A stretch of DNA of 52,118 bases, taken from an uncultured Lachnospiraceae bacterium. GTDB lineage: Bacteria; Bacillota; Clostridia; Lachnospirales; Lachnospiraceae. The DNA lies in contig CALWGV010000082.1 of assembly GCA_944380185.1 (NCBI GenBank), positions 1-52,118 of the forward strand, given 5' to 3'. The stretch's first letter is position 1, and each line of letters begins with the position of its first letter. The position numbers were made by a program, and so were the translations under genes. Positions 32,313 through 41,649 of this stretch are shown here, piece by piece. The notes under the pieces were generated by a model that was given only the letters and a program-made list of their open reading frames with translations, was not told the DNA's origin and made no database searches.

Positions 32313-35300
32313 ATGCCTGAGACTAACGAAGCGTATCAGCCGTTGACTTTTGACGCGATCAAGATCGGTCTGGCATCTCCGGAAAAAATTCTGGAATGGT
32401 CCAGAGGCGAAGTGAAAAAGCCCGAGACCATCAACTACAGAACACTGAAGCCGGAGAAGGATGGCTTGTTCTGCGAGAGAATTTTCGGGCCCAGCAAGGA
32501 CTGGGAGTGTCACTGCGGAAAGTATAAGAAAATCCGCTATAAGGGCGTGATCTGCGACCGCTGCGGCGTGGAGGTAACCAAATCCAGCGTCCGCCGCGAG
32601 CGCATGGGCCATATTGCCCTGGCTGCTCCTGTATCCCATATCTGGTATTTCAAGGGCATTCCCAGCCGTATGGGCCTGATCTTGGATCTGTCCCCCAGAG
32701 TGCTGGAGAAGGTGCTGTATTTTGCCTCCTACATCGTTCTGGACAAGGGCGAGACCGACCTGCAGTATAAGCAGGTGCTGACGGAAAAGGAGTACCGCGA
32801 GGCTTATGCCAAGTGGGGCAAGGCTTTCCGCGTCGGCATGGGAGCTGAGGCGATCCAGGAGCTTTTGAAGGCGATCGATCTGGAGAAGGAGTCCGAGGAG
32901 CTTAAGAAAGGTCTCAAGGAGTCCAGCGGCCAGAAGAGAGCCCGTATCATCAAGAGAATGGAGGTTGTGGAGGCCTTCCGCACCTCCGGCAATAAGCCGG
33001 AGTGGATGATCATGACGGTGATCCCGGTCATTCCGCCGGATCTGCGTCCGATGGTACAGCTGGACGGCGGCCGTTTCGCCACTTCCGATCTGAATGATCT
33101 GTATCGCAGAATTATCAACCGCAACAATCGTCTGGCCCGTCTGCTGGAGCTGGGCGCTCCGGACATTATCGTTCGCAATGAGAAGCGTATGCTGCAGGAG
33201 GCTGTGGACGCTCTGATCGACAACGGCCGCAGAGGCCGTCCGGTGACCGGAGCAGGCAACCGTCCGCTCAAGTCCCTGTCCGATATGCTGAAGGGCAAGC
33301 AGGGCCGCTTCCGTCAGAATCTGCTGGGCAAGCGCGTGGACTATTCCGGCCGTTCTGTTATCGTGGTAGGCCCGGAGCTGAAGATCTATCAGTGCGGTCT
33401 GCCCAAGGAGATGGCCATCGAGCTGTTCAAGCCCTTCGTCATGAAGGAGCTGGTGAAGAACGGCACGGCTCACAATATCAAGAGTGCAAAGAAGATGGTG
33501 GAACGCCTGCAGACCGAGGTTTGGGATGTGCTGGAGGATGTGATTAAGGAGCATCCCGTGATGCTCAACCGTGCTCCTACACTGCACAGACTGGGCATCC
33601 AGGCATTTGAGCCCATCCTGGTGGAAGGCAAGGCGATCAAGCTGCATCCTTTGGTCTGCACCGCCTTCAACGCAGACTTTGACGGCGACCAGATGGCTGT
33701 CCATCTGCCTCTGTCTGTGGAAGCACAGGCGGAGTGCCGTTTCCTGCTTCTGTCGCCCAATAACCTCTTAAAGCCCTCCGATGGCGGCCCTGTGGCCGTA
33801 CCCAGCCAGGATATGGTGCTGGGTATCTACTATCTGACCCAGGAGCGGGAGGGAACGACCGGCGAGGGCAAGTGCTTTAAGAGCCTCAATGAGGCCATCC
33901 TGGCCTATGAGAATAAAGATCTGGATCTTCACGCCAGAATCAAGGTGCGCCGCAGTACCGTCACCAAGGACGGTCAGACGGTGACCGGGCTGGTGGAATC
34001 CACCCTGGGACGCTTCCTGTTTAATGAGATTATCAGCCAGGATCTGGGCTTTGTGGACCGCAGTATCCCCGGCAACGAGCTGAAGCTGGAGGTTGATTTC
34101 CTGGTAGGCAAAAAGCAGCTGAAGCAGATCCTGGAGAAGGTCATCAATGTGCACGGCGCTTTCAAGTCGGCGGAAACCCTGGACAATATCAAGTCCATGG
34201 GATACAAGTATTCGACTCAGGCGGCTATGACGGTTTCCATCTCCGATATGACGGTGCCTGCCAGCAAAAAGCAGCTGATCGAGGATGCTCAGGCCACTGT
34301 TGATAAGATTGCCAAGAACTTCCGCCGCGGTCTGATCACCGAGGAGGAGAGATATAAGGAAGTAATCGATACCTGGAAAAAGACCGACGATATTCTGACC
34401 CACGACCTGCTTACTGGTCTTGACAAGTACAACAACATCTACATGATGGCTGACTCTGGCGCCCGTGGTTCCGACAAGCAGATCAAACAGCTGGCCGGTA
34501 TGCGCGGACTGATGGCCGATACCACAGGCCGTACCATCGAGCTGCCCATCAAGTCCAATTTCCGTGAGGGTCTGGATGTTCTGGAATATTTCATCTCCGC
34601 TCACGGCGCCCGCAAGGGTCTGTCGGATACGGCTCTGCGTACCGCTGACTCCGGTTATCTGACCAGACGTCTGGTGGATGTGTCTCAGGAGCTGATCATC
34701 CACGAGACAGATTGCTGCGAGGGGTCCGACGAGATTCCTTTCATGGAAGTAACTGCTTTCACGGACGGCAATGAGGTCATCGAAAGTCTGGAGGACCGTA
34801 TCACTGGCCGTGTGGCAGCCGAAGAGATCGTTCATCCGGAGACCGGCGAGATTTTGGTTAAGGCCAACCAGATGATTACGCCGGCCAGAGCCAAGGCTAT
34901 TATTGCCGCCGGAATCACCAGGGTGAAGATCCGCACGATTCTGACCTGCCGCTGCCATGTAGGCGTCTGTGCCAAGTGCTATGGCGCAAATATGGCTACC
35001 GGTCAGCCGGTGCAGGTGGGTGAGGCTGTAGGTATTATTGCAGCTCAGTCCATCGGTGAGCCCGGTACGCAGCTGACCATGAGAACCTTCCATACCGGCG
35101 GTGTGGCCGGAGACGATATCACACAGGGTCTTCCCCGTGTTGAGGAGCTTTTTGAGGCCAGAAAGCCCAAGGGCCTTGCGATCATCGCTGAGTTTGGCGG
35201 TGTGGTCACCATCAAGGACAGCAAGAAGAAGCGCGAGGTGGTTATCACCAATCCTGAGGACGGCAATACCAAGACCTATCTGATCCCTTACGGCTCTCGC

Positions 35301-36062
35301 ATCAAGGTTCAGGAGGGACAGGTGCTGGAGGCCGGCGATGAGCTGACAGAAGGAAGCGTAAATCCTCATGATATTCTGAAGATCAAAGGTGTGCGCGCAG
35401 TGCAGGATTACATGATCCGTGAGGTGCAGAGAGTGTACCGCCTGCAGGGCGTGGAAATCAACGATAAACACGTAGAGGTCATCGTCCGTCAGATGTTAAA
35501 GAAGGTGCGTGTGGAGGAGAGCGGCGACAGCAATGTACTGCCCGGCGTCTCCATGGACGTGCTGGAGTTTGAGGACATGAACCGCAAGCTCATCGAGGAG
35601 GGACTGGAGCCTGCCGTGGGCAAGCAGATTATGCTGGGCATCACCAAGGCATCTCTGGCGACCAACTCCTTCCTGTCGGCGGCTTCCTTCCAGGAGACCA
35701 CCAAGGTCCTGACGGAGGCGGCGATCAATGGCAAGGTAGATCCGCTGATTGGTCTGAAGGAAAACGTCATCATCGGTAAACTGATCCCTGCCGGTACCGG
35801 TATGAAGCGGTATCGCTCAGTAAAACTGAGCACAGAGACCAAGGCTAACGATGTCCTGATGGTTTCTGAGGAAGACGAGGCCGTACAGACTGCCGGAGAG
35901 GCGGCTGATGAGGCTGCAGTGCAGACTGGTGAGAATCCTTATGCGGAAGCGATGGAGACAGCCGGCGAGCAGAGAGCGGCTGAGGCCGATGAGGAAGCGC
36001 CTGTAGACGAGGAGCTGCTGGAGATTACTGAGGGTGACCCGGATGAGGACCCGGAAGAATAA
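32313..36062 (+). CDS. rpoC: RNA polymerase beta' subunit
   Basis: 1249-aa beta' subunit. The N-terminal zinc site ([20 protein letters not shown]) and the catalytic magnesium loop NADFDGDQM (N453 to M461, Asp 455, 457, 459) are intact. The second zinc site is [11 protein letters not shown], and the trigger-loop region is [21 protein letters not shown] precedes the ATG. The C-terminus after about residue 1180 is an acidic, Glu/Ala-rich tail (ending EEITEGDP-type residues), paralleling the acidic tail of RpoB. A strong hairpin follows, so the downstream ABC genes are separate. Confidence 0.98.
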   Translation: MPETNEAYQPLTFDAIKIGLASPEKILEWSRGEVKKPETINYRTLKPEKDGLFCERIFGPSKDWECHCGKYKKIRYKGVICDRCGVEVTKSSVRRERMGHIALAAPVSHIWYFKGIPSRMGLILDLSPRVLEKVLYFASYIVLDKGETDLQYKQVLTEKEYREAYAKWGKAFRVGMGAEAIQELLKAIDLEKESEELKKGLKESSGQKRARIIKRMEVVEAFRTSGNKPEWMIMTVIPVIPPDLRPMVQLDGGRFATSDLNDLYRRIINRNNRLARLLELGAPDIIVRNEKRMLQEAVDALIDNGRRGRPVTGAGNRPLKSLSDMLKGKQGRFRQNLLGKRVDYSGRSVIVVGPELKIYQCGLPKEMAIELFKPFVMKELVKNGTAHNIKSAKKMVERLQTEVWDVLEDVIKEHPVMLNRAPTLHRLGIQAFEPILVEGKAIKLHPLVCTAFNADFDGDQMAVHLPLSVEAQAECRFLLLSPNNLLKPSDGGPVAVPSQDMVLGIYYLTQEREGTTGEGKCFKSLNEAILAYENKDLDLHARIKVRRSTVTKDGQTVTGLVESTLGRFLFNEIISQDLGFVDRSIPGNELKLEVDFLVGKKQLKQILEKVINVHGAFKSAETLDNIKSMGYKYSTQAAMTVSISDMTVPASKKQLIEDAQATVDKIAKNFRRGLITEEERYKEVIDTWKKTDDILTHDLLTGLDKYNNIYMMADSGARGSDKQIKQLAGMRGLMADTTGRTIELPIKSNFREGLDVLEYFISAHGARKGLSDTALRTADSGYLTRRLVDVSQELIIHETDCCEGSDEIPFMEVTAFTDGNEVIESLEDRITGRVAAEEIVHPETGEILVKANQMITPARAKAIIAAGITRVKIRTILTCRCHVGVCAKCYGANMATGQPVQVGEAVGIIAAQSIGEPGTQLTMRTFHTGGVAGDDITQGLPRVEELFEARKPKGLAIIAEFGGVVTIKDSKKKREVVITNPEDGNTKTYLIPYGSRIKVQEGQVLEAGDELTEGSVNPHDILKIKGVRAVQDYMIREVQRVYRLQGVEINDKHVEVIVRQMLKKVRVEESGDSNVLPGVSMDVLEFEDMNRKLIEEGLEPAVGKQIMLGITKASLATNSFLSAASFQETTKVLTEAAINGKVDPLIGLKENVIIGKLIPAGTGMKRYRSVKLSTETKANDVLMVSEEDEAVQTAGEAADEAAVQTGENPYAEAMETAGEQRAAEADEEAPVDEELLEITEGDPDEDPEE

Positions 36063-36102
36063 TATCTCAAGATAAATGCCGTAATATAGCTTTAAATGCC
36101 GA

Positions 36103-36143
36103 GGGTTTCCCGGAGACCATATTTATGGTCCGGGAGACCCTTT
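36103..36143 (+). terminator. terminator after rpoC
   Basis: GGGTTTCCCGGA-GACCATA pairs with TATGGTC-CGGGAGACCC, about 16 bp with one wobble and a 2-base bulge, ending in CCCTTT. A longer T-rich stretch follows at about 36141-36170. Confidence 0.75.
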
Positions 36144-36194
36144 CTGGTTTTGGGGACTTTTTCGGCTATGTACGGCGGCCAATCTTAACACAAT

Positions 36195-36270
36195 ATTTAG
36201 ACAAAAATCTAAATAATCTATTGCGTTTCTGAAAAAATGTGCTATCCTATGCTTAGACAAAAATCTAAAT
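36195..36270 (+). promoter_or_regulatory. promoter with twin TTTAGA-N6-TCTAAA operators before the ABC-2 exporter
   Basis: Two copies of TTAGACAAAAATCTAAAT (36197-36214 and 36253-36270) are identical over 18 bases and 56 bases apart. Each is an inverted repeat. The first is 7-6-7 perfect (36195-36214). A -35-like TTGCGT (36221-36226) and -10-like TATCCT (36243-36248) lie between them. The second copy sits at the expected start point. This suits cooperative repression. Confidence 0.75.
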
Positions 36271-36288
36271 GAACGGAGGAGGTTTTGT

Positions 36289-37002
36289 ATGCTTACTATC
36301 CGGCATCTGACAAAAACTTATAAGGGCGGAAAACGTGCGGTGGACGATCTGTCCCTGACTGTGAAGAACGGAGATATCTATGGATTTATCGGGCATAACG
36401 GAGCGGGAAAGAGCACGACGATCAAGTCGGTGGTGGGTGTGCTGGATTTTGAGAAGGGGACCATTGAGATAGATGGACACGATGTAAAACGCGCGCCTCT
36501 TTATTGTAAGCAGATCACGGCGTACATTCCGGACAACCCGGATCTCTATGAACATCTGACCGGTATTCAGTATCTGAATTTTATCGCCGACATTTTCGGC
36601 GTGGAGGTTCGGGAGAAAGAGAGAAGGATACGGGAGTATGCGGAGCGATTTGAGATAACAGACGCTCTGGGAGACCCCATCGGTTCATATTCCCATGGAA
36701 TGCGTCAGAAGGCTGCTCTTATCTCTGCGCTGGTCCATGACCCCAAGCTGTTGGTGCTGGATGAGCCCTTTGTCGGTTTGGATCCCAAGGCCAGTCTGAC
36801 GCTGAAGGAGATCATGCGGGAACTGTGCAGCAGGGGCGGAGCCATATTTTTTTCCACGCATGTGCTGGAAGTGGCGCAGAAACTGTGCAATAAGGTGGGC
36901 ATTATCCGCCAGGGCCGAATGGTGGTGGACGGCGATATGGATCAGCTGGTCCGCGACAATTCCCTGGAGGAAGTGTTCATGGAGGTGACCGAAAATGAAT
37001 AG
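36289..37002 (+). CDS. ABC-2 exporter ATPase
   Basis: 237-aa ATPase of the type paired with ABC-2 permeases. Walker A is GHNGAGKSTT, the signature is YSHGMRQKAAL, Walker B is LLVLDEPFVGLDP, and the switch His is in FFSTHVLEVAQ. GGAGGAGG precedes the ATG. It overlaps the permease gene by 8 bases. The operon is headed by twin palindromes, but no adjacent repressor gene (GntR/YtrA type are usual for this class) is present. The substrate is unknown; drug, peptide or antimicrobial efflux is the usual role. Confidence 0.92.
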   Translation: MLTIRHLTKTYKGGKRAVDDLSLTVKNGDIYGFIGHNGAGKSTTIKSVVGVLDFEKGTIEIDGHDVKRAPLYCKQITAYIPDNPDLYEHLTGIQYLNFIADIFGVEVREKERRIREYAERFEITDALGDPIGSYSHGMRQKAALISALVHDPKLLVLDEPFVGLDPKASLTLKEIMRELCSRGGAIFFSTHVLEVAQKLCNKVGIIRQGRMVVDGDMDQLVRDNSLEEVFMEVTENE

Positions 37003-38671
37003 AGATATGGGCAAAAGCACGAGTGCGGCTGAGAGCCTGAGGGGAAGCAGGGGCGCGAGTGTGAGCGGAAGCGGCAGCATGAGCCAGCTGCGGCGGCTGA
37101 TCTGCGTGCAGATACTAAATACTCTTCGACTGGATGGAATGCGCCGAAAGGAAAAAACGGGACGCTTTGTTTTGATGGGGATGCTCTATGTTCTCTTGGC
37201 TGTGATGCTGCTCGGCTATTGCTATATGCTGGCAGCAGGTCTGGGAGCTCTGGGCCTGTCCCGATTGATTCCTCTCTACGCGCTGACGATCAGCAGCCTG
37301 GTGACGATCTTTTTTACCTTCCTGAAGGCTAACGGCACCCTCTTTGGATGCCGGGATTATGAGCTGCTAACGGCGCTTCCGGTGCCGACCTGGGTGGTGA
37401 TCAGCAGCCGTTTTGCGGTGCTCTATCTGTTTAATGCGATATTTTCCCTGGGGGTAATGGGGGTGATGGCGGCAGCCTATATCCCCTATGCGGCAGGGCC
37501 GCTGCCCTGGCTATTCTGGATTGGCGGAATCCTCTTCGGCAGCTTGATTCCGACCACGGTAGCGTCCATTGCGGCCGCTTTGGTGGCGGCGGTAGCCTCT
37601 CGCTTCCGCTACAGCAACGCGGTCTATATCCTGCTGACGATGGTTCTGACGTTTGCCATCCTTGCCTTTTCCTTCCGCATAGGCGCCATGGATGAAAGTC
37701 AGCTGAATGCAGGTACCATAGCTGCTCTGGGAGATATGCTGGCCGGTGTGCTGACCCGGCTCTATCCGCCGTCTGCCTGGTTTGCCACGGCGGTCTGCGA
37801 AGAAAATGCTGCGGCTTTTGCCGCTTTTGCCGGCAGTTCTATCCTTTTGTATCTGGTCTTCGCGATCGTGCTGTCTGCGTTTTATCAAAGGATACAGAAC
37901 GGGCTTACGGCGCATCGGACGGCCCACGGTTATAAAATAGGGAAAATGAAAGGACGCTCGGTACTGGCAGCTCTGTATCAAAAGGAGTGGAAGACATTCA
38001 TCTCTTCGCCGGTTTACGTGACCAATATGGGGATTGGCGTGCTGATGGCAGTAGCCGCCGCAGCAGCGATTTGCTTTCTGGGGCCGGACAGCATTATGGG
38101 TTCCCTGAATGGTCTGGAGGGAAGTGAGGCTTTTCTGGAAAGAATCATGCTTTATCTGCCGGTGATTATCCTGCCGATGAGTAATACGGCCTGCGTATCT
38201 CTGTCCCTGGAGGGGCGGCAGCTCTGGATTCTGCAGTCTTCACCAGTACAGCCCCGCCAGATTTTTCTCTCCAAAATATTGGTAAATCTGACTATCGGTC
38301 TGCCGGGAGCACTTTTGAGCAGCCTGTTTTTGTTTATCGGCCTGCACCCTGAGCCGATCGATGCCCTGGCCATGCTTCTTCTGTCGGGAGCAGCTGTCTG
38401 CTTGACCGCGGTAGGCGGTGTGTGGATCAACTTGAAATTTCCCCGCTATCAGTGGGAGAATCAGATGCAGGTGGTAAAGCAGAGCGCAGCCTCTATGTGC
38501 GGGATATTGGGCGGCCTGGCAGCGGGAATTGCGCTGACTTTTGTCGGGGTGAAGTTTTCCGCGGCATCCCTGTGGCTGACTGCCGGAAGCGAGGCTCTGG
38601 TGCTGACAGCTCTTACCGTTATTCTCTGGATTCTGTTGGGCAGAGTAAAAAGGCTGGATGCAGAAGAATAG
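36995..38671 (+). CDS. ABC-2 exporter permease
   Basis: 558-aa membrane protein with about twelve hydrophobic segments. A charged N-terminus with a Ser/Gly-rich stretch (SGSGSMSQLRRL) precedes the membrane region. It is longer than a simple six-segment ABC-2 permease, so the two halves may be fused. Conserved-looking segments include DYELLTALPVPTWVVISSRF and the later FISSPVYVTNMGIGVL and LWILQSSPVQPRQIFLSK. The sequence is otherwise diverged. It overlaps the ATPase by 8 bases, so the pair forms one exporter. It is convergent with the XRE gene. Confidence 0.88.
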   Translation: MNRDMGKSTSAAESLRGSRGASVSGSGSMSQLRRLICVQILNTLRLDGMRRKEKTGRFVLMGMLYVLLAVMLLGYCYMLAAGLGALGLSRLIPLYALTISSLVTIFFTFLKANGTLFGCRDYELLTALPVPTWVVISSRFAVLYLFNAIFSLGVMGVMAAAYIPYAAGPLPWLFWIGGILFGSLIPTTVASIAAALVAAVASRFRYSNAVYILLTMVLTFAILAFSFRIGAMDESQLNAGTIAALGDMLAGVLTRLYPPSAWFATAVCEENAAAFAAFAGSSILLYLVFAIVLSAFYQRIQNGLTAHRTAHGYKIGKMKGRSVLAALYQKEWKTFISSPVYVTNMGIGVLMAVAAAAAICFLGPDSIMGSLNGLEGSEAFLERIMLYLPVIILPMSNTACVSLSLEGRQLWILQSSPVQPRQIFLSKILVNLTIGLPGALLSSLFLFIGLHPEPIDALAMLLLSGAAVCLTAVGGVWINLKFPRYQWENQMQVVKQSAASMCGILGGLAAGIALTFVGVKFSAASLWLTAGSEALVLTALTVILWILLGRVKRLDAEE

Positions 38672-38704
38672 CGAAAGAGAAGGAGTGCCACAAGGCCGTT
38701 CGGC

Positions 38705-39508
38705 TTATCTGCCGGACGGATAAGGCGGCCAATCCGGTCGGCCAAGCAGGCTCAAAATGATTACAGCAATGCAGAGTCCGCACAGAGCAGTGAGCCAGAC
38801 GAAGCCGCGCCGGCTTTTGAGGGAGATACCGTTTCGGGCTATTTTTTCCCGGATAATCCCCATGATGATGGATACGAGGTACATCCCGCCCCAGATTGCC
38901 CATCCGTAATGGCCGTGTCCATAGGGCTGACCTGCCGGATGAGGGCCAAAAAGCTCTCCGGCGAAGATGCCGGCGATAAAGACACCCAGTGTCGTAAGGG
39001 AAAAACGATATCTGCCAAAGAGCGCCGGAAGAGTGGATATTGCCATGGAGAGCCAGAACAGTTTGCGGTCAAGCAGCCACCCAAAGAGATAGGAGCGGGA
39101 GTCGGCGCTGAAGATTCGCCCCATGAGGGAGTGGGAGTTTGCGTCGGTCGTAATGAGCTGTCCGGTCAGATACACCAAAAAATATGCGGCTGCGATGCCA
39201 AGGGCAAGCAGAAGATTTTTCTTTCCTGCTGCTCTGCGCATCGCGGCCTTATTTTTTTCTTGTAGCTGAAAGTATTGATAGATTTGCTCGGCGGAGGATT
39301 CTGCTTTTTCCTCATCAGAGCGAAGAAGCATGTCTGCGGTGGTATCCAGGGCGTCTGCCAGCCGAAACAGATTTTCGGTGCTGGGAGCCGATTGTCCGGC
39401 TTCCCACTTGGCAACGGCCTGGCGGCTTACCCCTACAAGCTCCGCCAGCTTATCCTGGGAAAAGCCGGCGCTCTTTCGACAATTTTTTATTCTTTCTCCA
39501 AGACTCAT
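38705..39508 (-). CDS. XRE-family regulator with C-terminal membrane segments
   Basis: 267-aa membrane-anchored transcription regulator. Residues 1-65 are a Cro/CI-type helix-turn-helix (FSQDKLAELVGVSRQAVAKWEAGQSAPS). Four to five membrane segments follow (about 105-255). The ATG at 39508 is used because GGGAGG lies 9 bases upstream; a longer frame to 39574 has no site. The membrane part contains a His-rich loop (GPHPAGQPYGHGHYG, about 190-210), which may bind metal. Proteins of this build may sense the membrane or ions; target genes are unknown. It is convergent with the ABC-2 permease. Confidence 0.8.
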   Translation of the reverse strand: MSLGERIKNCRKSAGFSQDKLAELVGVSRQAVAKWEAGQSAPSTENLFRLADALDTTADMLLRSDEEKAESSAEQIYQYFQLQEKNKAAMRRAAGKKNLLLALGIAAAYFLVYLTGQLITTDANSHSLMGRIFSADSRSYLFGWLLDRKLFWLSMAISTLPALFGRYRFSLTTLGVFIAGIFAGELFGPHPAGQPYGHGHYGWAIWGGMYLVSIIMGIIREKIARNGISLKSRRGFVWLTALCGLCIAVIILSLLGRPDWPPYPSGR

Positions 39509-39546
39509 AAAAAGCGCCTCCCTTATATTTGCTGTACCTAAAGTGT

Positions 39547-39596
39547 AGCATAGGTTTGAGGGACAGGCAATCAACTATAGGGCAACTATCAGTTGC
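39547..39596 (-). promoter_or_regulatory. XRE gene promoter with 6-3-6 operator
   Basis: On the minus strand TTGATT (complement at 39569-39574), 16-base spacer and TATGCT (39547-39552). Just upstream of the -35 is GCAACT-ATC-AGTTGC (39582-39596), a perfect inverted repeat where an activator or autoregulator could bind. Confidence 0.55.
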
Positions 39597-39685
39597 AAAT
39601 CTTGTCTGGGGTTTATTTGGATTCTGTTTAGGTCCTATTTAGAATTTCATTTGACGATGGAATGTCCGAATGTCCGGCCTATGTC

Positions 39686-39714
39686 TTGACCAGGTAAAAC
39701 AAAACAATTATAAT
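39686..39714 (+). promoter_or_regulatory. promoter of the Mrp-family gene
   Basis: TTGACC (39686-39691), 17-base spacer, TATAAT (39709-39714), about 70 bases before the start codon. Confidence 0.75.
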
Positions 39715-39785
39715 GAAGAAACAGATATGGCTGATGTTCAAAAATATGGACAAATGAGGCCTGTGAGGAAAGGAGAAGAAAAATC

Positions 39786-40637
39786 ATGAGCGAGTGCAGC
39801 CATGACTGCGGCAGCTGCAGCGCCAACTGTAGTGAACGCCAGGGAGCGCCTGATTTTACCGCGCCCCCTCATAAATGGAGCAATGTAAAAAAGGTGATCG
39901 GCATTGTCAGCGGCAAAGGAGGAGTGGGCAAATCCATGGTTACCTCTCTGCTGGCCTGCGCCATGCGCAACCGGGGCAATAACGTGGGAATTCTGGATGC
40001 GGACATCACGGGACCTTCGATTCCGAAGGCCTTCGGCATCCATGAAAAGGCGTTGGGCAATAGCGATGGGATCTTTCCCTGTCAGAGCTCCACAGGCATC
40101 GATGTAATGTCGGTGAATCTGCTGCTGGAAAACGAGGATGATCCTGTGGTGTGGCGCGGAATGCTGATTGCTAATGCCGTCAAGCAGTTCTGGAGCGATG
40201 TAATCTGGGAGGACGAGGACTATCTCTTTGTAGATATGCCTCCGGGAACCGGAGACGTGCCGCTGACCGTATTCCAGTCTCTGCCCGTGGATGGGATTAT
40301 CGTGGTCACTTCACCGCAGGAATTGGTAAGCATGATAGTGGCCAAGGCAGTCAAGATGGCGGAGATGATGAATATTCCCGTCCTGGGCTTGGTGGAGAAT
40401 ATGTCTTATTTCCACTGCCCTGACAATGGCAAGGATTATGAGATTTTTGGCAAGAGCCACATCGAAGAGGTGGCGAAGGAGCATGGGCTGAAGGTGCTGG
40501 CCCGTATGCCTATTGATCCCAAGATCGCTGAGGCCTGCGATGCCGGACAGATCGAGGCATTGGATGATAATCCCCTCGACAGCATGGTGGATGAGCTGGA
40601 GAAAATCCTGGAGGAAAAGAGCAGAGAAAGAACCTGA
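39786..40637 (+). CDS. Mrp/NBP35-type iron-sulfur carrier ATPase
   Basis: 283-aa P-loop ATPase of the Mrp/NBP35 family, a carrier or assembly factor for iron-sulfur clusters. The N-terminus has four cysteines (C4, C8, C11, C15 in CSHDCGSCSANC), an NBP35-like feature. The deviant Walker A GKGGVGKS is at 43-50, and Walker B VDMPPGTGD follows. Near residue 215 is FHCPDNG, with only one Cys where many family members have CxxC. Clear promoter, and an RBS AAAGGAG precedes the ATG. It probably acts in the cytoplasm as a scaffold. Target enzymes are not evident from neighbours. Confidence 0.92.
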   Translation: MSECSHDCGSCSANCSERQGAPDFTAPPHKWSNVKKVIGIVSGKGGVGKSMVTSLLACAMRNRGNNVGILDADITGPSIPKAFGIHEKALGNSDGIFPCQSSTGIDVMSVNLLLENEDDPVVWRGMLIANAVKQFWSDVIWEDEDYLFVDMPPGTGDVPLTVFQSLPVDGIIVVTSPQELVSMIVAKAVKMAEMMNIPVLGLVENMSYFHCPDNGKDYEIFGKSHIEEVAKEHGLKVLARMPIDPKIAEACDAGQIEALDDNPLDSMVDELEKILEEKSRERT

Positions 40638-40752
40638 ATTCGGTCAATGAATGTGGTTGGGGTATGGCGGATGGTTGTGAGACTGTCCGCCATATGGTTT
40701 ATGGGGGAGACTGTCCGGCATGGCTGCTGCGGTCAGAACAGAAAACGGAAGA

Positions 40753-40858
40753 TATAATTATTGTTGTACAGAGATGTTGATGAATCAACATGTATAGCTG
40801 GATAAAAGCCTGAAAAAATCAGCATGATTGGCGGGTAAAGATGTTGATGGTTCAACGT
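40753..40858 (+). promoter_or_regulatory. promoter and twin palindromes before the GNAT gene
   Basis: TATAAT (40753-40758) has a poor -35. Downstream are ATGTTGAT-GA-ATCAACAT (40774-40791, perfect 8-2-8) and ATGTTGAT-GG-TTCAACGT (40841-40858, two mismatches), 67 bases apart. Both precede the GNAT start and look like paired operator sites. Confidence 0.6.
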
Positions 40859-40898
40859 CTGGGAGAAAAGATATTTCTATGGAGGGAAGTTACTTTTT

Positions 40899-41435
40899 AT
40901 GGAAAAATGCGGTTTTGCAGATAAACGGCTGAACGAGCGTTTTGCTTTTCGCAGCATTCGCCCGGAGGAGGCCGCTGCTGCGGCAGAGATTGAGAGGATT
41001 TGCTTTGCGCCGGAAGAAGCGTGCACGGAGAAGATGATTCGGGAACGCGCAGCCGCCGCGCCGGAGCTGTTTTTGGTGGCGGTGGACAAAGAAAACGGCA
41101 GATTGGCCGGATTTTTGAACGGGATTGCCACGGACGAGCGGAGTTTTCGGGATGAGTTTTTTTCCGATGCCGGTCTCCACAGGCCGGAGGGCAAAAATAT
41201 TATGCTTCTGGGCCTGGATGTATTGCCGCAGTATCGCGGGCGAGGTCTGGCCAGGGAGCTAATGTCCCAGTATCTGCGGCGGGAAGCAGAGCGGGGCAGA
41301 AAATGGGTCGTGCTGACCTGTGCCGACTCCAAAGTCAAAATGTATAAAAAAATGGGATTCCATGACAGAGGCGCCTCCGCTTCCACTTGGGGAGGCGGCC
41401 GGTGGCATGAGATGGTATGTGTGCTGAATATGTAA
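40899..41435 (+). CDS. GNAT-family N-acetyltransferase
   Basis: 178-aa acetyltransferase. The acetyl-CoA binding motif A is visible in LDVLPQYRGRGLARELM (Q/R-x-x-G-x-G/A). The N-terminal half has FRSIRPEEAAAAAEIERICF, a common GNAT beginning resembling serotonin N-acetyltransferase-like proteins. The acceptor substrate is unknown. GGAGGGAAG precedes the ATG. It is monocistronic, with twin palindromes upstream and a strong terminator downstream, which suggests specific regulation by a regulator encoded elsewhere. Confidence 0.9.
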   Translation: MEKCGFADKRLNERFAFRSIRPEEAAAAAEIERICFAPEEACTEKMIRERAAAAPELFLVAVDKENGRLAGFLNGIATDERSFRDEFFSDAGLHRPEGKNIMLLGLDVLPQYRGRGLARELMSQYLRREAERGRKWVVLTCADSKVKMYKKMGFHDRGASASTWGGGRWHEMVCVLNM

Positions 41436-41473
41436 TTGCTGCTTGCGAAGAATAATAATAAAGAAAATAATTC

Positions 41474-41510
41474 GGGCAGTCGCCGCGATTTTGCGGGCGG
41501 CTGCCTTTTT
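41474..41510 (+). terminator. intrinsic terminator after the GNAT gene
   Basis: GGGCAGTCGCCGC (41474-41486) pairs with GCGGGCGGCTGCC (41493-41505) with small mismatches, followed by TTTTT. Confidence 0.85.
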
Positions 41511-41532
41511 GTGTCCGGACTCCTCCTGAATT

Positions 41533-41603
41533 CTGCAGGATTTTTGCGGAAAGATTCCGGGTGGAGTCGGAAAGAAAAAAATATTAAAATACTAAGATAC
41601 AGG
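41533..41603 (+). promoter_or_regulatory. PTS regulator promoter, copy 1 of a duplicated element
   Basis: Shares CTGCAGGA, GATTC-N2-GG-N-TGGAGT-N21-AATACT and ACAGG with the element before the EIIA gene, at the same spacing from TGGAGT to the -10-like box. The -35 is poor, fitting activator dependence. It lies before the LicR-type gene, which probably binds it. Confidence 0.65.
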
Positions 41604-41649
41604 AAAGAATCTCATCAGAATCAGGTCCGAATATCAGGGGGTATAGGCG

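Noticed and set aside
30345-33704. Very long minus-strand open frame opposite rpoB/rpoC
   Set aside because: It is a mirror of highly biased codon use in rpoBC. The product has no domain, no ribosome site and a composition typical of antisense shadows.
38694-38730. Possible bidirectional terminator between the ABC-2 permease and XRE genes
   Set aside because: GGCCG/CGGCC and CTTATC/GATAAG arms can pair, but there is no T tract on either strand and it overlaps the XRE stop, so I did not list it as a terminator.
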